The notes beneath the pieces were generated by a model that worked only from the letters and a program-made list of their open reading frames with translations, was not told the DNA's origin and made no database searches. Below are positions 25,980 to 34,455 of a stretch of DNA of 64,000 bases, piece after piece. Source of the stretch: Algimonas ampicilliniresistens (lineage in GTDB: Bacteria; Pseudomonadota; Alphaproteobacteria; Caulobacterales; Maricaulaceae). Numbering within the stretch: position 1 is the stretch's first letter; each line of letters begins with the position of its first letter. The position numbers and the translations under genes were made by a program. Location of the stretch: positions 1,240,001 through 1,304,000 of the forward strand of contig NZ_BSNK01000002.1 of assembly GCF_030159955.1 (NCBI RefSeq). The letters are read 5' to 3'.

Positions 25980-26996
25980 TCAGTGACCATGGCGATGGGT
26001 CGCGATTTCTCGCGCTTTCCGTAAAGCCGCAATCAGACTGTCAGGTCGGGCAATACCCTGACCGGCAATATTGAAAGCTGTACCGTGATCCGGCGACGTT
26101 CGGACAATCGGCAAACCCAGTGTGACATTGACACCGCGATGAAAGTCCAACGTCTTGACCGGGATAAGCCCCTGATCGTGATACATGGCAAGCACGCCAT
26201 CATAAGTCAGGCGTGCCTCAGCATGGAATAGCGTATCCGCCGGGAGCGCATCGCTAATGTCGTGTCCCTCACTGCGCAAAAGCCGACAGACGGGATTGAT
26301 CACATCCTGTTCTTCCGTACCGAGCGCGCCATTTTCGCCAGCATGCGGATTAAGTCCACAGACAGCGAGGCGCGGATTTTCGATGCCGAAATCTAGTTTT
26401 AATGCCCCGAGGAGGGTCCGCGCGGCGCTCATCACGACGTCAGGCGTTAGCGAGCCGCTGGTTGTTTGAAGCGGAATATGAATGGTCGCGAGCCCGACAC
26501 GCAAATCTCGGTTCTCGCTGTCAGGTGCCGTGAGCATCATAACCGGGCCGGGATGATAGGGAGCGGCGACACCCTTACAAAGTGCGCCTAGATATTCAGT
26601 ATGGCCCGGGAAAGAAAAGCCAGCCCGATAGAGTACATCTTTGGCGATTGGGTTCGTCACGACCGCATCGGCTTGACCCAACAGGGCCTGTGTTACAGCG
26701 GTCTGAATGCTGCGTGTGATCGTGTCAGCGTGGACTGGATCAGCCTGCCCGGGAATGGCGGCATTGCCCTCAATAGGCAGGACAGGCAGCGCATGGCTGA
26801 ACTGATCGGATGCTTCAGAGATATCTTCAAGCAGCGCAAGTGGATGCTCAGACCGCGAGACGCGTTTCAAGGCCGATGGTGGAGCGATAACCGCAAAGGC
26901 TAGCTCAGGATTGCCGCGGAGCCGCTCCCAAGCCTTCCACGTGACCTCAGGGCCAATGCCCGCCGGATCGCCCAAAGTCAGGGCGAGCGGCCGCAT
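25980..26996 (-). CDS. pdxA: 4-hydroxythreonine-4-phosphate dehydrogenase PdxA
   Basis: Oxidises 4-phosphohydroxythreonine in the DXP-dependent pyridoxal phosphate pathway. 338 residues starting RPLALTLGDPAGIGPE. Metal/substrate motifs are FPGHTEYLGAL (His), GLNPHAGENG (His) and MYHDQGLIPVK (His), then RTSPDHGTAFNIAGQG. It starts 4 bp after surA and ends 4 bp before rsmA, so the three genes form a tight operon. Weak ribosome sites suggest translational coupling. Confidence 0.96.
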   Translation of the reverse strand: MRPLALTLGDPAGIGPEVTWKAWERLRGNPELAFAVIAPPSALKRVSRSEHPLALLEDISEASDQFSHALPVLPIEGNAAIPGQADPVHADTITRSIQTAVTQALLGQADAVVTNPIAKDVLYRAGFSFPGHTEYLGALCKGVAAPYHPGPVMMLTAPDSENRDLRVGLATIHIPLQTTSGSLTPDVVMSAARTLLGALKLDFGIENPRLAVCGLNPHAGENGALGTEEQDVINPVCRLLRSEGHDISDALPADTLFHAEARLTYDGVLAMYHDQGLIPVKTLDFHRGVNVTLGLPIVRTSPDHGTAFNIAGQGIARPDSLIAALRKAREIATHRHGH

Positions 26997-27000
26997 TGAT

Positions 27001-28281
27001 CTAACCGCGAACCGAAATAGTCGCTTTACGCCGCAAATCGCGCAAGTGACGGCGTGAGGCTTGCGCCAGTCGTGTATCCATCAAACGGTTTTCGATTTCG
27101 TCACGCGTCGGTATTTCCGATCCTGTCGCTTGGCGGTCGCAGACAACGATGCCGACCGCGCCCGTGGGGCGTTCGATAGGCGTAGACATTTCGCCAACGG
27201 CAACATCTGTCAGTTGAGCCATAATTGCTTCGCCGAGATCCGTCGCTTTCAATTCGCCCATAGATGCCGTCGTCACATCATCTGATGCATCGGCAATAGC
27301 CTTGAGCGATTCGCAACCCGTGAGTTGATCACGCAAGCTTTCTAATCGAGCGCTGGCCGTGTCGAAATCATCAGCCGTCGCCGCGATTTGGGATAATTTA
27401 TACAGCGTATCTGACGTTGAAATTTTCCGCTCGACCATAGCAATGACGTAAACACCGCCCGGAACCACAATCGGTTCCGACACTTCATTATCATCCAACT
27501 CTGGAAGAACGGTCGCGATTTCTGGCCGAACATCGCCCGCCTTGACCCATCCCATGTCACCGCCGGCGGCCGAGGAAGGCGCACTAGAAAATTGTTGTGC
27601 CAGAAGATTGAAGGGGGCGCCTTGCGCCAGCTGAGCAATCATTGCGTTAGCGCCTTCAAGTGCGCCTTCGGGTCCGCCGATTTCAGGCGTCGCCTCAATA
27701 TAGATTTCTGCAAGCCGGAAGGAGGGTTGGTCCGCTGTGGCTGTGATACGATCGAGCGTTTCATCAATGACAGTGTCTGAGATACGAATTCGTTGACCAA
27801 ACAGGCCGTTGACGATCCGCTGCCACGCGATTTCCGACCGGACCTGATCACGCAAAGTTTCGATAGAGACACCAACGTCAGCCAGACGTTGCACCACCTC
27901 TTGTGGGTCCAGCCCATTGCGCCCGATCAGCGCGCCGACAGATTGGTTTACTTCTCCGTCTGCAATGCTCAGGTCGAACTTCTCTGCTTCTTGCATCTGA
28001 ATATGTTCATCGATCAGATTGCGAAGCGCTTGATTTTGTATCCTGACCAGCGTGGCCTCATTGCGTTCGACACCAGTCGTCGCCAACATGAATAAGACCC
28101 GCTGACGCAGATCGTGGCTGGTAATGATATCGCTATTAACAACCGCAGCAATGGAGTGAGCGGCGGGCGAAGCTGCTGAAGCGCCATCTTGTGACGATGC
28201 GGGCATCGCAACGAGCGCTGAGCCCAGCAATAGGCTGGCCGCCATGGCGACTTTGTTCAGCGATAATCTCACATGACCCAT
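27001..28281 (-). CDS. surA: SurA-like periplasmic peptidyl-prolyl isomerase/chaperone
   Basis: 426 residues. The signal peptide ends near MPASSQ (about 31). An N-terminal SurA domain (AVVNSDIITSHDLRQRV, LIDEHIQMQEAEK) is followed by one clear parvulin/PpiC domain (about 190-295, with FRLAEIYIEA and SSAAGGDMGWV) and a degenerate second region. It helps outer-membrane proteins fold in the periplasm. AAGGTT lies before the ATG. It leads surA-pdxA-rsmA. In many Alphaproteobacteria lptD lies between lptG and surA; here only 160 bp separate them. Confidence 0.92.
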   Translation of the reverse strand: MGHVRLSLNKVAMAASLLLGSALVAMPASSQDGASAASPAAHSIAAVVNSDIITSHDLRQRVLFMLATTGVERNEATLVRIQNQALRNLIDEHIQMQEAEKFDLSIADGEVNQSVGALIGRNGLDPQEVVQRLADVGVSIETLRDQVRSEIAWQRIVNGLFGQRIRISDTVIDETLDRITATADQPSFRLAEIYIEATPEIGGPEGALEGANAMIAQLAQGAPFNLLAQQFSSAPSSAAGGDMGWVKAGDVRPEIATVLPELDDNEVSEPIVVPGGVYVIAMVERKISTSDTLYKLSQIAATADDFDTASARLESLRDQLTGCESLKAIADASDDVTTASMGELKATDLGEAIMAQLTDVAVGEMSTPIERPTGAVGIVVCDRQATGSEIPTRDEIENRLMDTRLAQASRRHLRDLRRKATISVRG

Positions 28282-28441
28282 GTGTGAACCTTCCCAATAT
28301 TGCGGCTATCATCGGCATGGCCGTTAATAATCAGACGCCGCCTTAAACGGATGTGCGCGCGTCGGCAATCCAGACACGCCATCCATTACATAGTCCGTCG
28401 AACTCAGCGCGAGCCTTAATTATCAGTCATGAGGCAGGGGC

Positions 28442-29536
28442 TCACCCATCTTCAATTCTTGCCATATGGCTGATGCCGAGTAGCAGAACGATGAGAGGGA
28501 CTGACCAGGCGGCCATATAGATGGGTACGACAGCCACTTCTCCGAACGCACCGACCATCGAATCGGCAAAGAACACTGCAAAACCAAGCACCGCGCCCGT
28601 GATTAATAATTTCAGGGTTCCACCCTCTCGGGTCAAACTCATCGACACTCCTGCTGCAATAAAGGTCATAGCGATCAACATGACGGGTAGGGACAAGAGA
28701 CGATTAAACCGAAGGCGGAGTTCTCGCGCCGAAAACCCAGCAGATTCATTCTCACGAATTGTGTTGGGCATGGACCAGAAACTTGCCCGCGAATTTCGAT
28801 TGGTTTGTTCCTTCAAGGCTTCTGTGTCGATGGATGTGGGCAGGGATATTGTGTCATGGCGCTGTATGGCTTCGCCGGGTGCGTTTTCGATGACATTGAT
28901 AAGCTGCCAGTAGCCCTGTGTAATCAGCTGCGCTCTTTCGGCGTCAAATCGCCGGGCGAAGTTTGTCTGCCCATCCGGTTGGACATCCATCAGGAAAAAT
29001 GTGGCATCAGAGATCGTTCGGCTTGCCAGGTCGACGCTGTTTGCTCGAATGACGGTTTGCTGTCCGACACGACCTCCGCGTAGCCAGACATCATTTTCAA
29101 ATATCTTCGGACCCGCGCCAAGCCAATTTGCCGACTGAACCTCAAATTGGTCGTACATGCGGGAGGATAGGGGGTTGAAGATGAGCGCCCAAGCGATGCC
29201 AACGACGCCAGCTAAGCACAGTGCCGGGCGAATGATCGACCAAGCTGATTGACCGGATGCGCGCATGACGATCAATTCAGATCGGCGATTGAGGCCGTTA
29301 ATCGCCCCCAACATACCGAACAGGACGACGAAGGGGATCGTTTGCTCAATCAGGCTCGGTGTTTTTAAAACTGTTAGGGCGAAAAGCTGGAATGGCGATA
29401 CGTCAATATCTGCGCTGAGATCCCGGTTGGCTTCCACGAAATCGACCAGCATGATGATGCTGGTCACGACGAAGAGTGCAATCAGCAGGCTACGAAGAGA
29501 GCGAAAAAAGACGTATCGAAATAGGGTGTTGGACAT
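28442..29536 (-). CDS. lptG: LPS export ABC transporter permease LptG
   Basis: Inner-membrane half of the LptBFG exporter that extracts lipopolysaccharide for transport to the outer membrane. 364 residues from the ATG, which overlaps the lptF stop by one base (TGATG); a TTG directly upstream is not needed. It has six membrane helices, an NGLNRRSELIVMRASG coupling helix after helix two and a periplasmic beta-jellyroll domain (about 130-270). It starts MSNTLFRYVFFRS, as other LptG. Confidence 0.94.
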   Translation of the reverse strand: MSNTLFRYVFFRSLRSLLIALFVVTSIIMLVDFVEANRDLSADIDVSPFQLFALTVLKTPSLIEQTIPFVVLFGMLGAINGLNRRSELIVMRASGQSAWSIIRPALCLAGVVGIAWALIFNPLSSRMYDQFEVQSANWLGAGPKIFENDVWLRGGRVGQQTVIRANSVDLASRTISDATFFLMDVQPDGQTNFARRFDAERAQLITQGYWQLINVIENAPGEAIQRHDTISLPTSIDTEALKEQTNRNSRASFWSMPNTIRENESAGFSARELRLRFNRLLSLPVMLIAMTFIAAGVSMSLTREGGTLKLLITGAVLGFAVFFADSMVGAFGEVAVVPIYMAAWSVPLIVLLLGISHMARIEDG

Positions 29537-30702
29537 CAACTCGACGCCTCAACCGGATTATCCATGGCCGCAATGGTCGCTTTGTAAGCTTCACGTCTCC
29601 GGCGCGAACCGCGCGCATAAACCCTGCGCCGCCGCGAAAGGTAGACCCCGCAGACCAAGAAGGTCAGACCAGGAATCGCGTATTGTAATATGTTGAGACT
29701 GAGGTTGGCCTCCGCAGATGAGGCGGCAACAAATCCGAGTATTCGGACAAAAAAGCCGATCGCCGCGCAGGCGATAATACGGCGACCATAGCCCATCCTT
29801 AAATGTTCGCCACGGATCATGAAGCAAAGCGCGATCATCACCAGTGCGACATTATAAAGCGGCGCGGCCAACCTCGAATGGCCCTCGGCGGCAAATTCCT
29901 GCTTCTGAGTTCCGTAAACAAATGTTCGCGGGTCAGGTCGAAGGAGCTCATGCAGATATAGATCAGATGGTTTCAGCCTGAGCCGCGTATCAAAAGCAAA
30001 GGCATCGGACAGGTCCAGCCGGTAATCTTTGAACTCAATGACATCAAGGCTGCCATCGATTAATGTCTGTTGCACGGCCCCGTTGCGCAGCAGAAGGGCC
30101 GCGCCGGCTGGCGTCCTCTGAATTTCGCCCGTCTTGGCGGTATGTGTGATGACGTCCTCGGCATCGCGGGCATCGTGAATAATGATGTCCAGCAGATCGC
30201 CGCTCGGACTAATTTCGCGGGCATAGAGCGTCAGATTCCGGGCTGGGCTGACAAATTCGCCGGGTTGAACCAGCTGTGTCGCCAGATCAGTACGGACTTT
30301 GAGCACCTCGGCTCGCATTTCCCGGAAAGACAGCGGCTGCAGGGCCATAGTGATGATCAAATGGGCAATCATGGCCATAATGCCGAGGCGAACTAAGGGA
30401 GACCCGATCTGCCAAGGCGATGCACCGGCGGCTTTTGCGACAATGATCTCAGAATCGCCGTTCATTCGATTGAGGGCGTAGAGAGCCGCCATAAACACGG
30501 CGAGTGGTAGGATTATGCCGATCAACTGCGGTAAGGCGAGGCCCGTAATTTTCAGGAATGTTAGGGCGCTTTGTCTATTTTCAACAATAATATCAAGCGT
30601 TTGTAAGGATTGAGTCAGTAACGCGAGCAGCGCAAGCGCAGCCAGAGTCAGAACGGTTGGCCAGAAGGCTTGCGTCCAGAGATATCGCTGCAAAAGCGGC
30701 AT
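29536..30702 (-). CDS. lptF: LPS export ABC transporter permease LptF
   Basis: 388 residues and partner of LptG. Six membrane helices, with the coupling segment NRMNGDSEIIVAKAAGAS between helices two and three, a large periplasmic jellyroll domain (about 130-275) and a basic C-terminal tail (YARGSRRRREAYK). lptF and lptG share a one-base stop/start overlap, fixing 1:1 synthesis. The gene is divergent from pepA across 134 bp, the usual neighbourhood in Alphaproteobacteria. Confidence 0.94.
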   Translation of the reverse strand: MPLLQRYLWTQAFWPTVLTLAALALLALLTQSLQTLDIIVENRQSALTFLKITGLALPQLIGIILPLAVFMAALYALNRMNGDSEIIVAKAAGASPWQIGSPLVRLGIMAMIAHLIITMALQPLSFREMRAEVLKVRTDLATQLVQPGEFVSPARNLTLYAREISPSGDLLDIIIHDARDAEDVITHTAKTGEIQRTPAGAALLLRNGAVQQTLIDGSLDVIEFKDYRLDLSDAFAFDTRLRLKPSDLYLHELLRPDPRTFVYGTQKQEFAAEGHSRLAAPLYNVALVMIALCFMIRGEHLRMGYGRRIIACAAIGFFVRILGFVAASSAEANLSLNILQYAIPGLTFLVCGVYLSRRRRVYARGSRRRREAYKATIAAMDNPVEASS

Positions 30703-30836
30703 GAAGCTGAATAGTCCTTATTTGACGGTTGATGGCTGCGATCCATACACGCCACCGTCGTTATGGTGCTTTTAATTCCAAGCGCGCCGCTTTACCAGAT
30801 AGAACCCAATTACTTACCAATCATATTGCCTAAAGA

Positions 30837-32354
30837 ATGGAAGACATGGCCACTCACAAAAACAACTCTGCCGATCTGACAGAAACCGTCACCGTAACGT
30901 TTGTTGAGGACGGCCCCGCAACCAGCGGCGCGGCACTCGTTATTGCCGATCACGGAAATGGGCAGGGCTATGACCGTCTCTATCCAGACGACGTTCTAGA
31001 CGCTGTCGCAAAGACAACGGACTTTAAGGGGAAGTCAGGCCAAAAATTCTCGACATTTGTCGGCAGTGGTGAGGGTGCGGTTCAAGTCTTTGTGCGTGCC
31101 CGTGGGAAGGACGATGTGTTCGATTATGAAAATGCTGTCGCGTCGACGGCCAAGGACATGAAGGGCTCTGGCGTCCGTGAGCTGACGGTTCATCTTGGTG
31201 GATCTGATGCTAGCGCAGATGATGCAGCCCGCGCCGCATTGGGCGCGCGTCTCGCGACCTATGTTTTCAATCGCCATAAGAGTAAAGCGACGCTCTCTAA
31301 GGTCAAACCGCTCAAAGCTGTTCATATCTCGACGGATGACCCTAAGGCGGCGCAGCGGGCCTATGATAATTATTATGGTCCGATTGGCGACGGCATCATT
31401 TTCGCGCGCGACCTCGTTAATGAGCCGCCCAATGTCATTTATCCTTCGAACTATGCCGCCCGTCTAAGAACTTTGTCCGATATTGGGGTTGAGGTTGACG
31501 TTCTGGGTGAAGCCGAAATGGAAAAGCTTGGCATGTGGGCGTTGCTCGGTGTCGGCGTTGGCTCAGAGCGCGAGAGTAAGCTCGTCGTCATGCGTTGGAA
31601 TGGTGGTAAGGACGGTGGCAAACCGGCTTTGCTAGTCGGCAAAGGCGTAACGTTCGACACGGGCGGCATTAGTCTTAAACCCGGTGCAAATATGTGGGAC
31701 ATGAAGGGCGATATGGGCGGCTCTGCAGCTGTCTCGGGCGCCATGATGTCACTGGCTAAACGGAAGGCGAAAGCCAACGTCATCGGTATTGTCGGACTGG
31801 TCGAGAATATGCCGGATGGCCGCGCTCAGCTTCCAGGCGATATTGTCACCTCGATGAGCGGTCAGACGATTGAAGTTCAAAATACCGACGCCGAAGGCCG
31901 TTTGGTTCTTGCTGATGCCTTGCATTACGGGATCACAAAATATGAGCCTGACGCCGTGATTGATCTGGCCACACTGACAGGCGCGATCATCATCAGCCTC
32001 GGCCATGATTACGCGGGTCTATTCTCCAATGATGATGGATTGGCGGAACAGCTTAGCCTCGCGGGGGAAGCCAGTACGGATAAAGTCTGGCGTCTGCCGA
32101 TGGCGAAAAGCTACGATAAGCTGCTCAACAGCCCGAATGCCGATATGAAAAATATTGGGGGCCGGGCTGCGGGCTCCATCACAGCGGCACAGTTCCTCAA
32201 ACGGTTTGTCGGCAAGGATACGCCGTGGGCCCATATCGACATTGCTGGGACCGGCATGAAGAACCAGCGCACGGACCCGCGTGAAACCACATTTGGCACT
32301 GGCTTTGGTGTGCGGCTGCTGAACCGTTGGGTCGCCGACAATTACGAAGGATAA
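30837..32354 (+). CDS. pepA: Leucyl aminopeptidase PepA (M17)
   Basis: Two-zinc cytosolic aminopeptidase. 505 residues; an ATG at 30846 is an alternative start. An N-terminal regulatory domain (about 1-180) precedes the catalytic domain, which has GKGVTFDTGGISLKP (metal Lys/Asp), DMKGDMGG (Asp) and the signature NTDAEGRLVLADAL. In E. coli PepA also binds DNA in Xer recombination; that is not implied here. holC begins 2 bp after the stop, the conserved pepA-holC pairing. Confidence 0.96.
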   Translation: MEDMATHKNNSADLTETVTVTFVEDGPATSGAALVIADHGNGQGYDRLYPDDVLDAVAKTTDFKGKSGQKFSTFVGSGEGAVQVFVRARGKDDVFDYENAVASTAKDMKGSGVRELTVHLGGSDASADDAARAALGARLATYVFNRHKSKATLSKVKPLKAVHISTDDPKAAQRAYDNYYGPIGDGIIFARDLVNEPPNVIYPSNYAARLRTLSDIGVEVDVLGEAEMEKLGMWALLGVGVGSERESKLVVMRWNGGKDGGKPALLVGKGVTFDTGGISLKPGANMWDMKGDMGGSAAVSGAMMSLAKRKAKANVIGIVGLVENMPDGRAQLPGDIVTSMSGQTIEVQNTDAEGRLVLADALHYGITKYEPDAVIDLATLTGAIIISLGHDYAGLFSNDDGLAEQLSLAGEASTDKVWRLPMAKSYDKLLNSPNADMKNIGGRAAGSITAAQFLKRFVGKDTPWAHIDIAGTGMKNQRTDPRETTFGTGFGVRLLNRWVADNYEG

Positions 32355-32355
32355 G

Positions 32356-32814
32356 GTGAGTTCAGAGCCGGAATACTGGTTCTATCACCTTGAAGCCTCG
32401 ACGCTGAAAGGCGTCCTGCCTGATCTTCTGACGAAAACTCTATCTAAGGGATGGCGCGCTCTGGTGCGCTTCCCTGAAGGCACAGACCTGACAGATTGGG
32501 ACGACTATCTCTGGACCTATCAGGATCAGAGCTTCCTGCCCCATGGTCGTGAAGATGCAGGCCGCGCCGACCAACAACCCATTCTCCTAGCGAACGCAGC
32601 GACTGAAGCAGACGGGTTCGACGCCGTGTTTCTAATCGATGGGGCAGAGGTCGCGAACGTATCCGGTGTGTCGCGGATCATGGTCATGATCGACGGCCGC
32701 TCGCATGAGGCTGTGCAGCGCGAGCGAACACGTTGGAAGACGCTCAGCGATACAGGCGCAACCATGAGTTATTGGCAGCAGGGCGAACGCGGCGGTTGGG
32801 AAAAGAAGGCTTAG
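32356..32814 (+). CDS. holC: DNA polymerase III chi subunit HolC
   Basis: 152 residues from a GTG start with AAGGATAAG upstream. It has the chi fold pattern: YWFYHLEASTLKGVLPDLLTKTL at the N-terminus, WDDYLWTYQDQSFLPHG in the middle and RWKTLSDTGATMSYWQQ at the end. It links the clamp-loader complex to SSB. It is coupled to pepA (2-bp gap). The stop interlocks by four bases with the converging DUF1289 gene. Confidence 0.93.
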   Translation: MSSEPEYWFYHLEASTLKGVLPDLLTKTLSKGWRALVRFPEGTDLTDWDDYLWTYQDQSFLPHGREDAGRADQQPILLANAATEADGFDAVFLIDGAEVANVSGVSRIMVMIDGRSHEAVQRERTRWKTLSDTGATMSYWQQGERGGWEKKA

Positions 32815-33074
32815 CCGCGGTTCCGACGATTGACGCGTCGTTTTGCGCGACGTTCTTCCAGTTTTTTCTTCAATGGCGGTAACCGTGCGGGCAGCTCAGC
32901 CATAATAGCGTCGCGTTCAGTTTTGGATCGCAGCCCCCAATAGGCAATTTCGTCTGTCGTCCGGCCACAGCCAAAACAATGGCCACTCTCACGGTCCATC
33001 GAACAAATCAGCACGCAGGGGCTCTCGACGGGCTCCAGCGCAGCTATCTCTTCCTCGGTCATATCATTGGCCAT
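32811..33074 (-). CDS. DUF1289 small cysteine-rich protein
   Basis: 87 residues with the family signature ESPCVLICSMD followed by CFGCGRTTDEIAYW, giving four cysteines that may bind iron-sulfur or zinc, and a very basic tail (KKKLEERRAKRRVNRRNRG). DUF1289 proteins are widespread in Proteobacteria and uncharacterised. An in-frame ATG at 33062 is also possible. The upstream region is shared with the divergent corrinoid operon. Confidence 0.85.
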   Translation of the reverse strand: MANDMTEEEIAALEPVESPCVLICSMDRESGHCFGCGRTTDEIAYWGLRSKTERDAIMAELPARLPPLKKKLEERRAKRRVNRRNRG

Positions 33075-33102
33075 GCGGGTCTATTAGCTGTCCTTGAGTA
33101 TC

Positions 33103-33122
33103 ATATAAAGGTTTTTTTATAT
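33103..33122. promoter_or_regulatory. AT-rich inverted repeat over the corrinoid-operon promoter
   Basis: Perfect 7-bp arms ATATAAA (33103-33109) and TTTATAT (33116-33122) around six bases. The repeat lies inside a possible promoter: TTGAGT at 33094-33099 and TATATC at 33118-33123, 18-base spacer. It is placed where an operator would block transcription. From memory, SahR/SamR-type methionine regulators of Alphaproteobacteria use palindromes with ATAAAG-like halves; this link is speculative. Confidence 0.4.
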
Positions 33123-33157
33123 CGACTTCAGTGTGAGTGTCGCTTATGTGCCTCACC

Positions 33158-33844
33158 ATGAGTGAAGAGCCTGAATTGATCCTTGCCGACCTGTCCGACG
33201 ATGACCTCGTCGAACAGATGAAAGACGATCTGTATGACGGCATGGGCCCCGAGATTACAGAGGGGACAAAGATCCTGTTGGATCGCGGCTGGGACGCGAA
33301 TAGAATCCTGTCTGAAAGTCTCGTCGAAGCCATGCGGATTGTCGGTCTCGATTTCGCAGACGGCATATTGTTCGTGCCTGAAGTCTTGTCAGCAGCTAAT
33401 GCGATGAAGGGCGGCATGGAATTGCTTCGGCCGATCCTGGCCGCATCTGATACGCAAGTTTCCACCGGTCGTGTCGTGATCGGAACAGTCAAAGGCGACA
33501 TTCACGATATTGGTAAAAACTTAGTCGGCATGATGCTGGAAGGGGCCGGTTTTGAGGTCTTCGATCTTGGTATCAACACCTCACTCGACGAGTTCCTTGA
33601 AGCTATCGACAAACATGACCCGCACATCCTTGGCATGAGCGCTCTGCTGACAACAACGATGCCTTATATGGGCGTGGTCATCGAAGACCTAGAAAAGCGG
33701 AACATGCTTAAAAACCTGCCTGTGATGATCGGCGGTGCGCCTGTGAATCAAGAATTCGCTGATGCGGTCAAAGCGAACGCGTATGGCCCAGATGCGGCGA
33801 CGACAGCGGAGCTCGCTAAGACAATCGTCGGCGTCAACCGATAG
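33158..33844 (+). CDS. Cobalamin-binding corrinoid protein (MetH B12-module-like)
   Basis: 228 residues from the ATG (the frame opens at a GTG 21 bases earlier). An N-terminal helical cap domain (about 15-95, MtaC/MetH cap type) is followed by a Rossmann-like B12 domain. That domain has DIHDIGKN, with H116 as the lower cobalt ligand, then SALLTTTM (about 161-168) and GGAPVNQ, the three hallmarks of base-off B12 binding. It would shuttle a methyl group between the pterin-type methyltransferase encoded 600 bp downstream and an acceptor enzyme not in this window. First gene of a four-gene operon with gaps of 8 and 12 bp and an 8-bp overlap. Confidence 0.93.
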   Translation: MSEEPELILADLSDDDLVEQMKDDLYDGMGPEITEGTKILLDRGWDANRILSESLVEAMRIVGLDFADGILFVPEVLSAANAMKGGMELLRPILAASDTQVSTGRVVIGTVKGDIHDIGKNLVGMMLEGAGFEVFDLGINTSLDEFLEAIDKHDPHILGMSALLTTTMPYMGVVIEDLEKRNMLKNLPVMIGGAPVNQEFADAVKANAYGPDAATTAELAKTIVGVNR

Positions 33845-33852
33845 GCGCGGCG

Positions 33853-34443
33853 ATGAGCGTCCTCATCATCGCTTGTGGCGCGCTGGCGCGCGAAATCGGC
33901 GCCGTCGCCGACCAACTTCCCGCCTTTGATCTGCGCTGCGTTCCGGCCACGCTGCATAACCGTCCTGAACAGATCGTCCCGGCGATTGAAACCGTTCTGG
34001 ACGATACAGGCGGCCTGTATGATCGCACGATCCTCGCCTTTGGTGATTGCGGGACAGGCGGGGCATTGGACCGCCTGTGCGATGCGCGTGGTTTGCAGCG
34101 TTTGCCCGGTGCACATTGCTACGCCTTTTTCGCTGGCCCACCCGTCTTTGATACGATGATGGGTGAAGAGCTCGGGACGTTTTTCTTGACAGATTTCTTG
34201 GCCCGCCAATTTGACTCGATGGTCATGCGTCCGCTCGGCCTCGACCGGAAGCCAGAATTGCGCGATATGTATTTCGGACATTACAAACGTCTGGTTTTCA
34301 TGTCGCAAACGCAGGACCCAGATCTTTTGGCAAAGGCCGTATCGGCTGCACGGACACTAGGTCTGCAATTCGAACACCGCCCCACCGGGCTTGCCCCATT
34401 TGCGCGCGATCTCGCACGCCTTTCCGCCCATTTGGCTGCATAG
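33853..34443 (+). CDS. DUF1638 protein, partner of the corrinoid methyl-transfer system
   Basis: 196 residues, soluble. Family motifs are LIIACGALAREI (C8), LAFGDCGTGGALD (C66), HCYAFFAG (C89) and LTDFLARQFD, with RDMYFGHYKRLVFM later. The conserved Cys, His and Asp residues suggest metal or cofactor binding. DUF1638 genes cluster with corrinoid methyltransferases. As I recall, mutant-fitness work in Phaeobacter inhibens tied one to methionine synthesis through a split MetH. It sits between the B12 protein and the methyltransferase, 8 and 12 bp away, supporting a role in the same reaction or in cofactor loading. Confidence 0.85.
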   Translation: MSVLIIACGALAREIGAVADQLPAFDLRCVPATLHNRPEQIVPAIETVLDDTGGLYDRTILAFGDCGTGGALDRLCDARGLQRLPGAHCYAFFAGPPVFDTMMGEELGTFFLTDFLARQFDSMVMRPLGLDRKPELRDMYFGHYKRLVFMSQTQDPDLLAKAVSAARTLGLQFEHRPTGLAPFARDLARLSAHLAA

Positions 34444-34455
34444 AAGGAGCCCGCA

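Noticed and set aside
28282-28441. Possible remnant of lptD between lptG and surA
   Set aside because: The 160 bp were read in all frames by eye; no LptD-like segment was recognised and stops are frequent.
33075-33157. Cobalamin or SAM riboswitch before the corrinoid operon
   Set aside because: The gap is only 83 bp, much too short for a cobalamin riboswitch, and no known short SAM or SAH aptamer pattern could be recognised.
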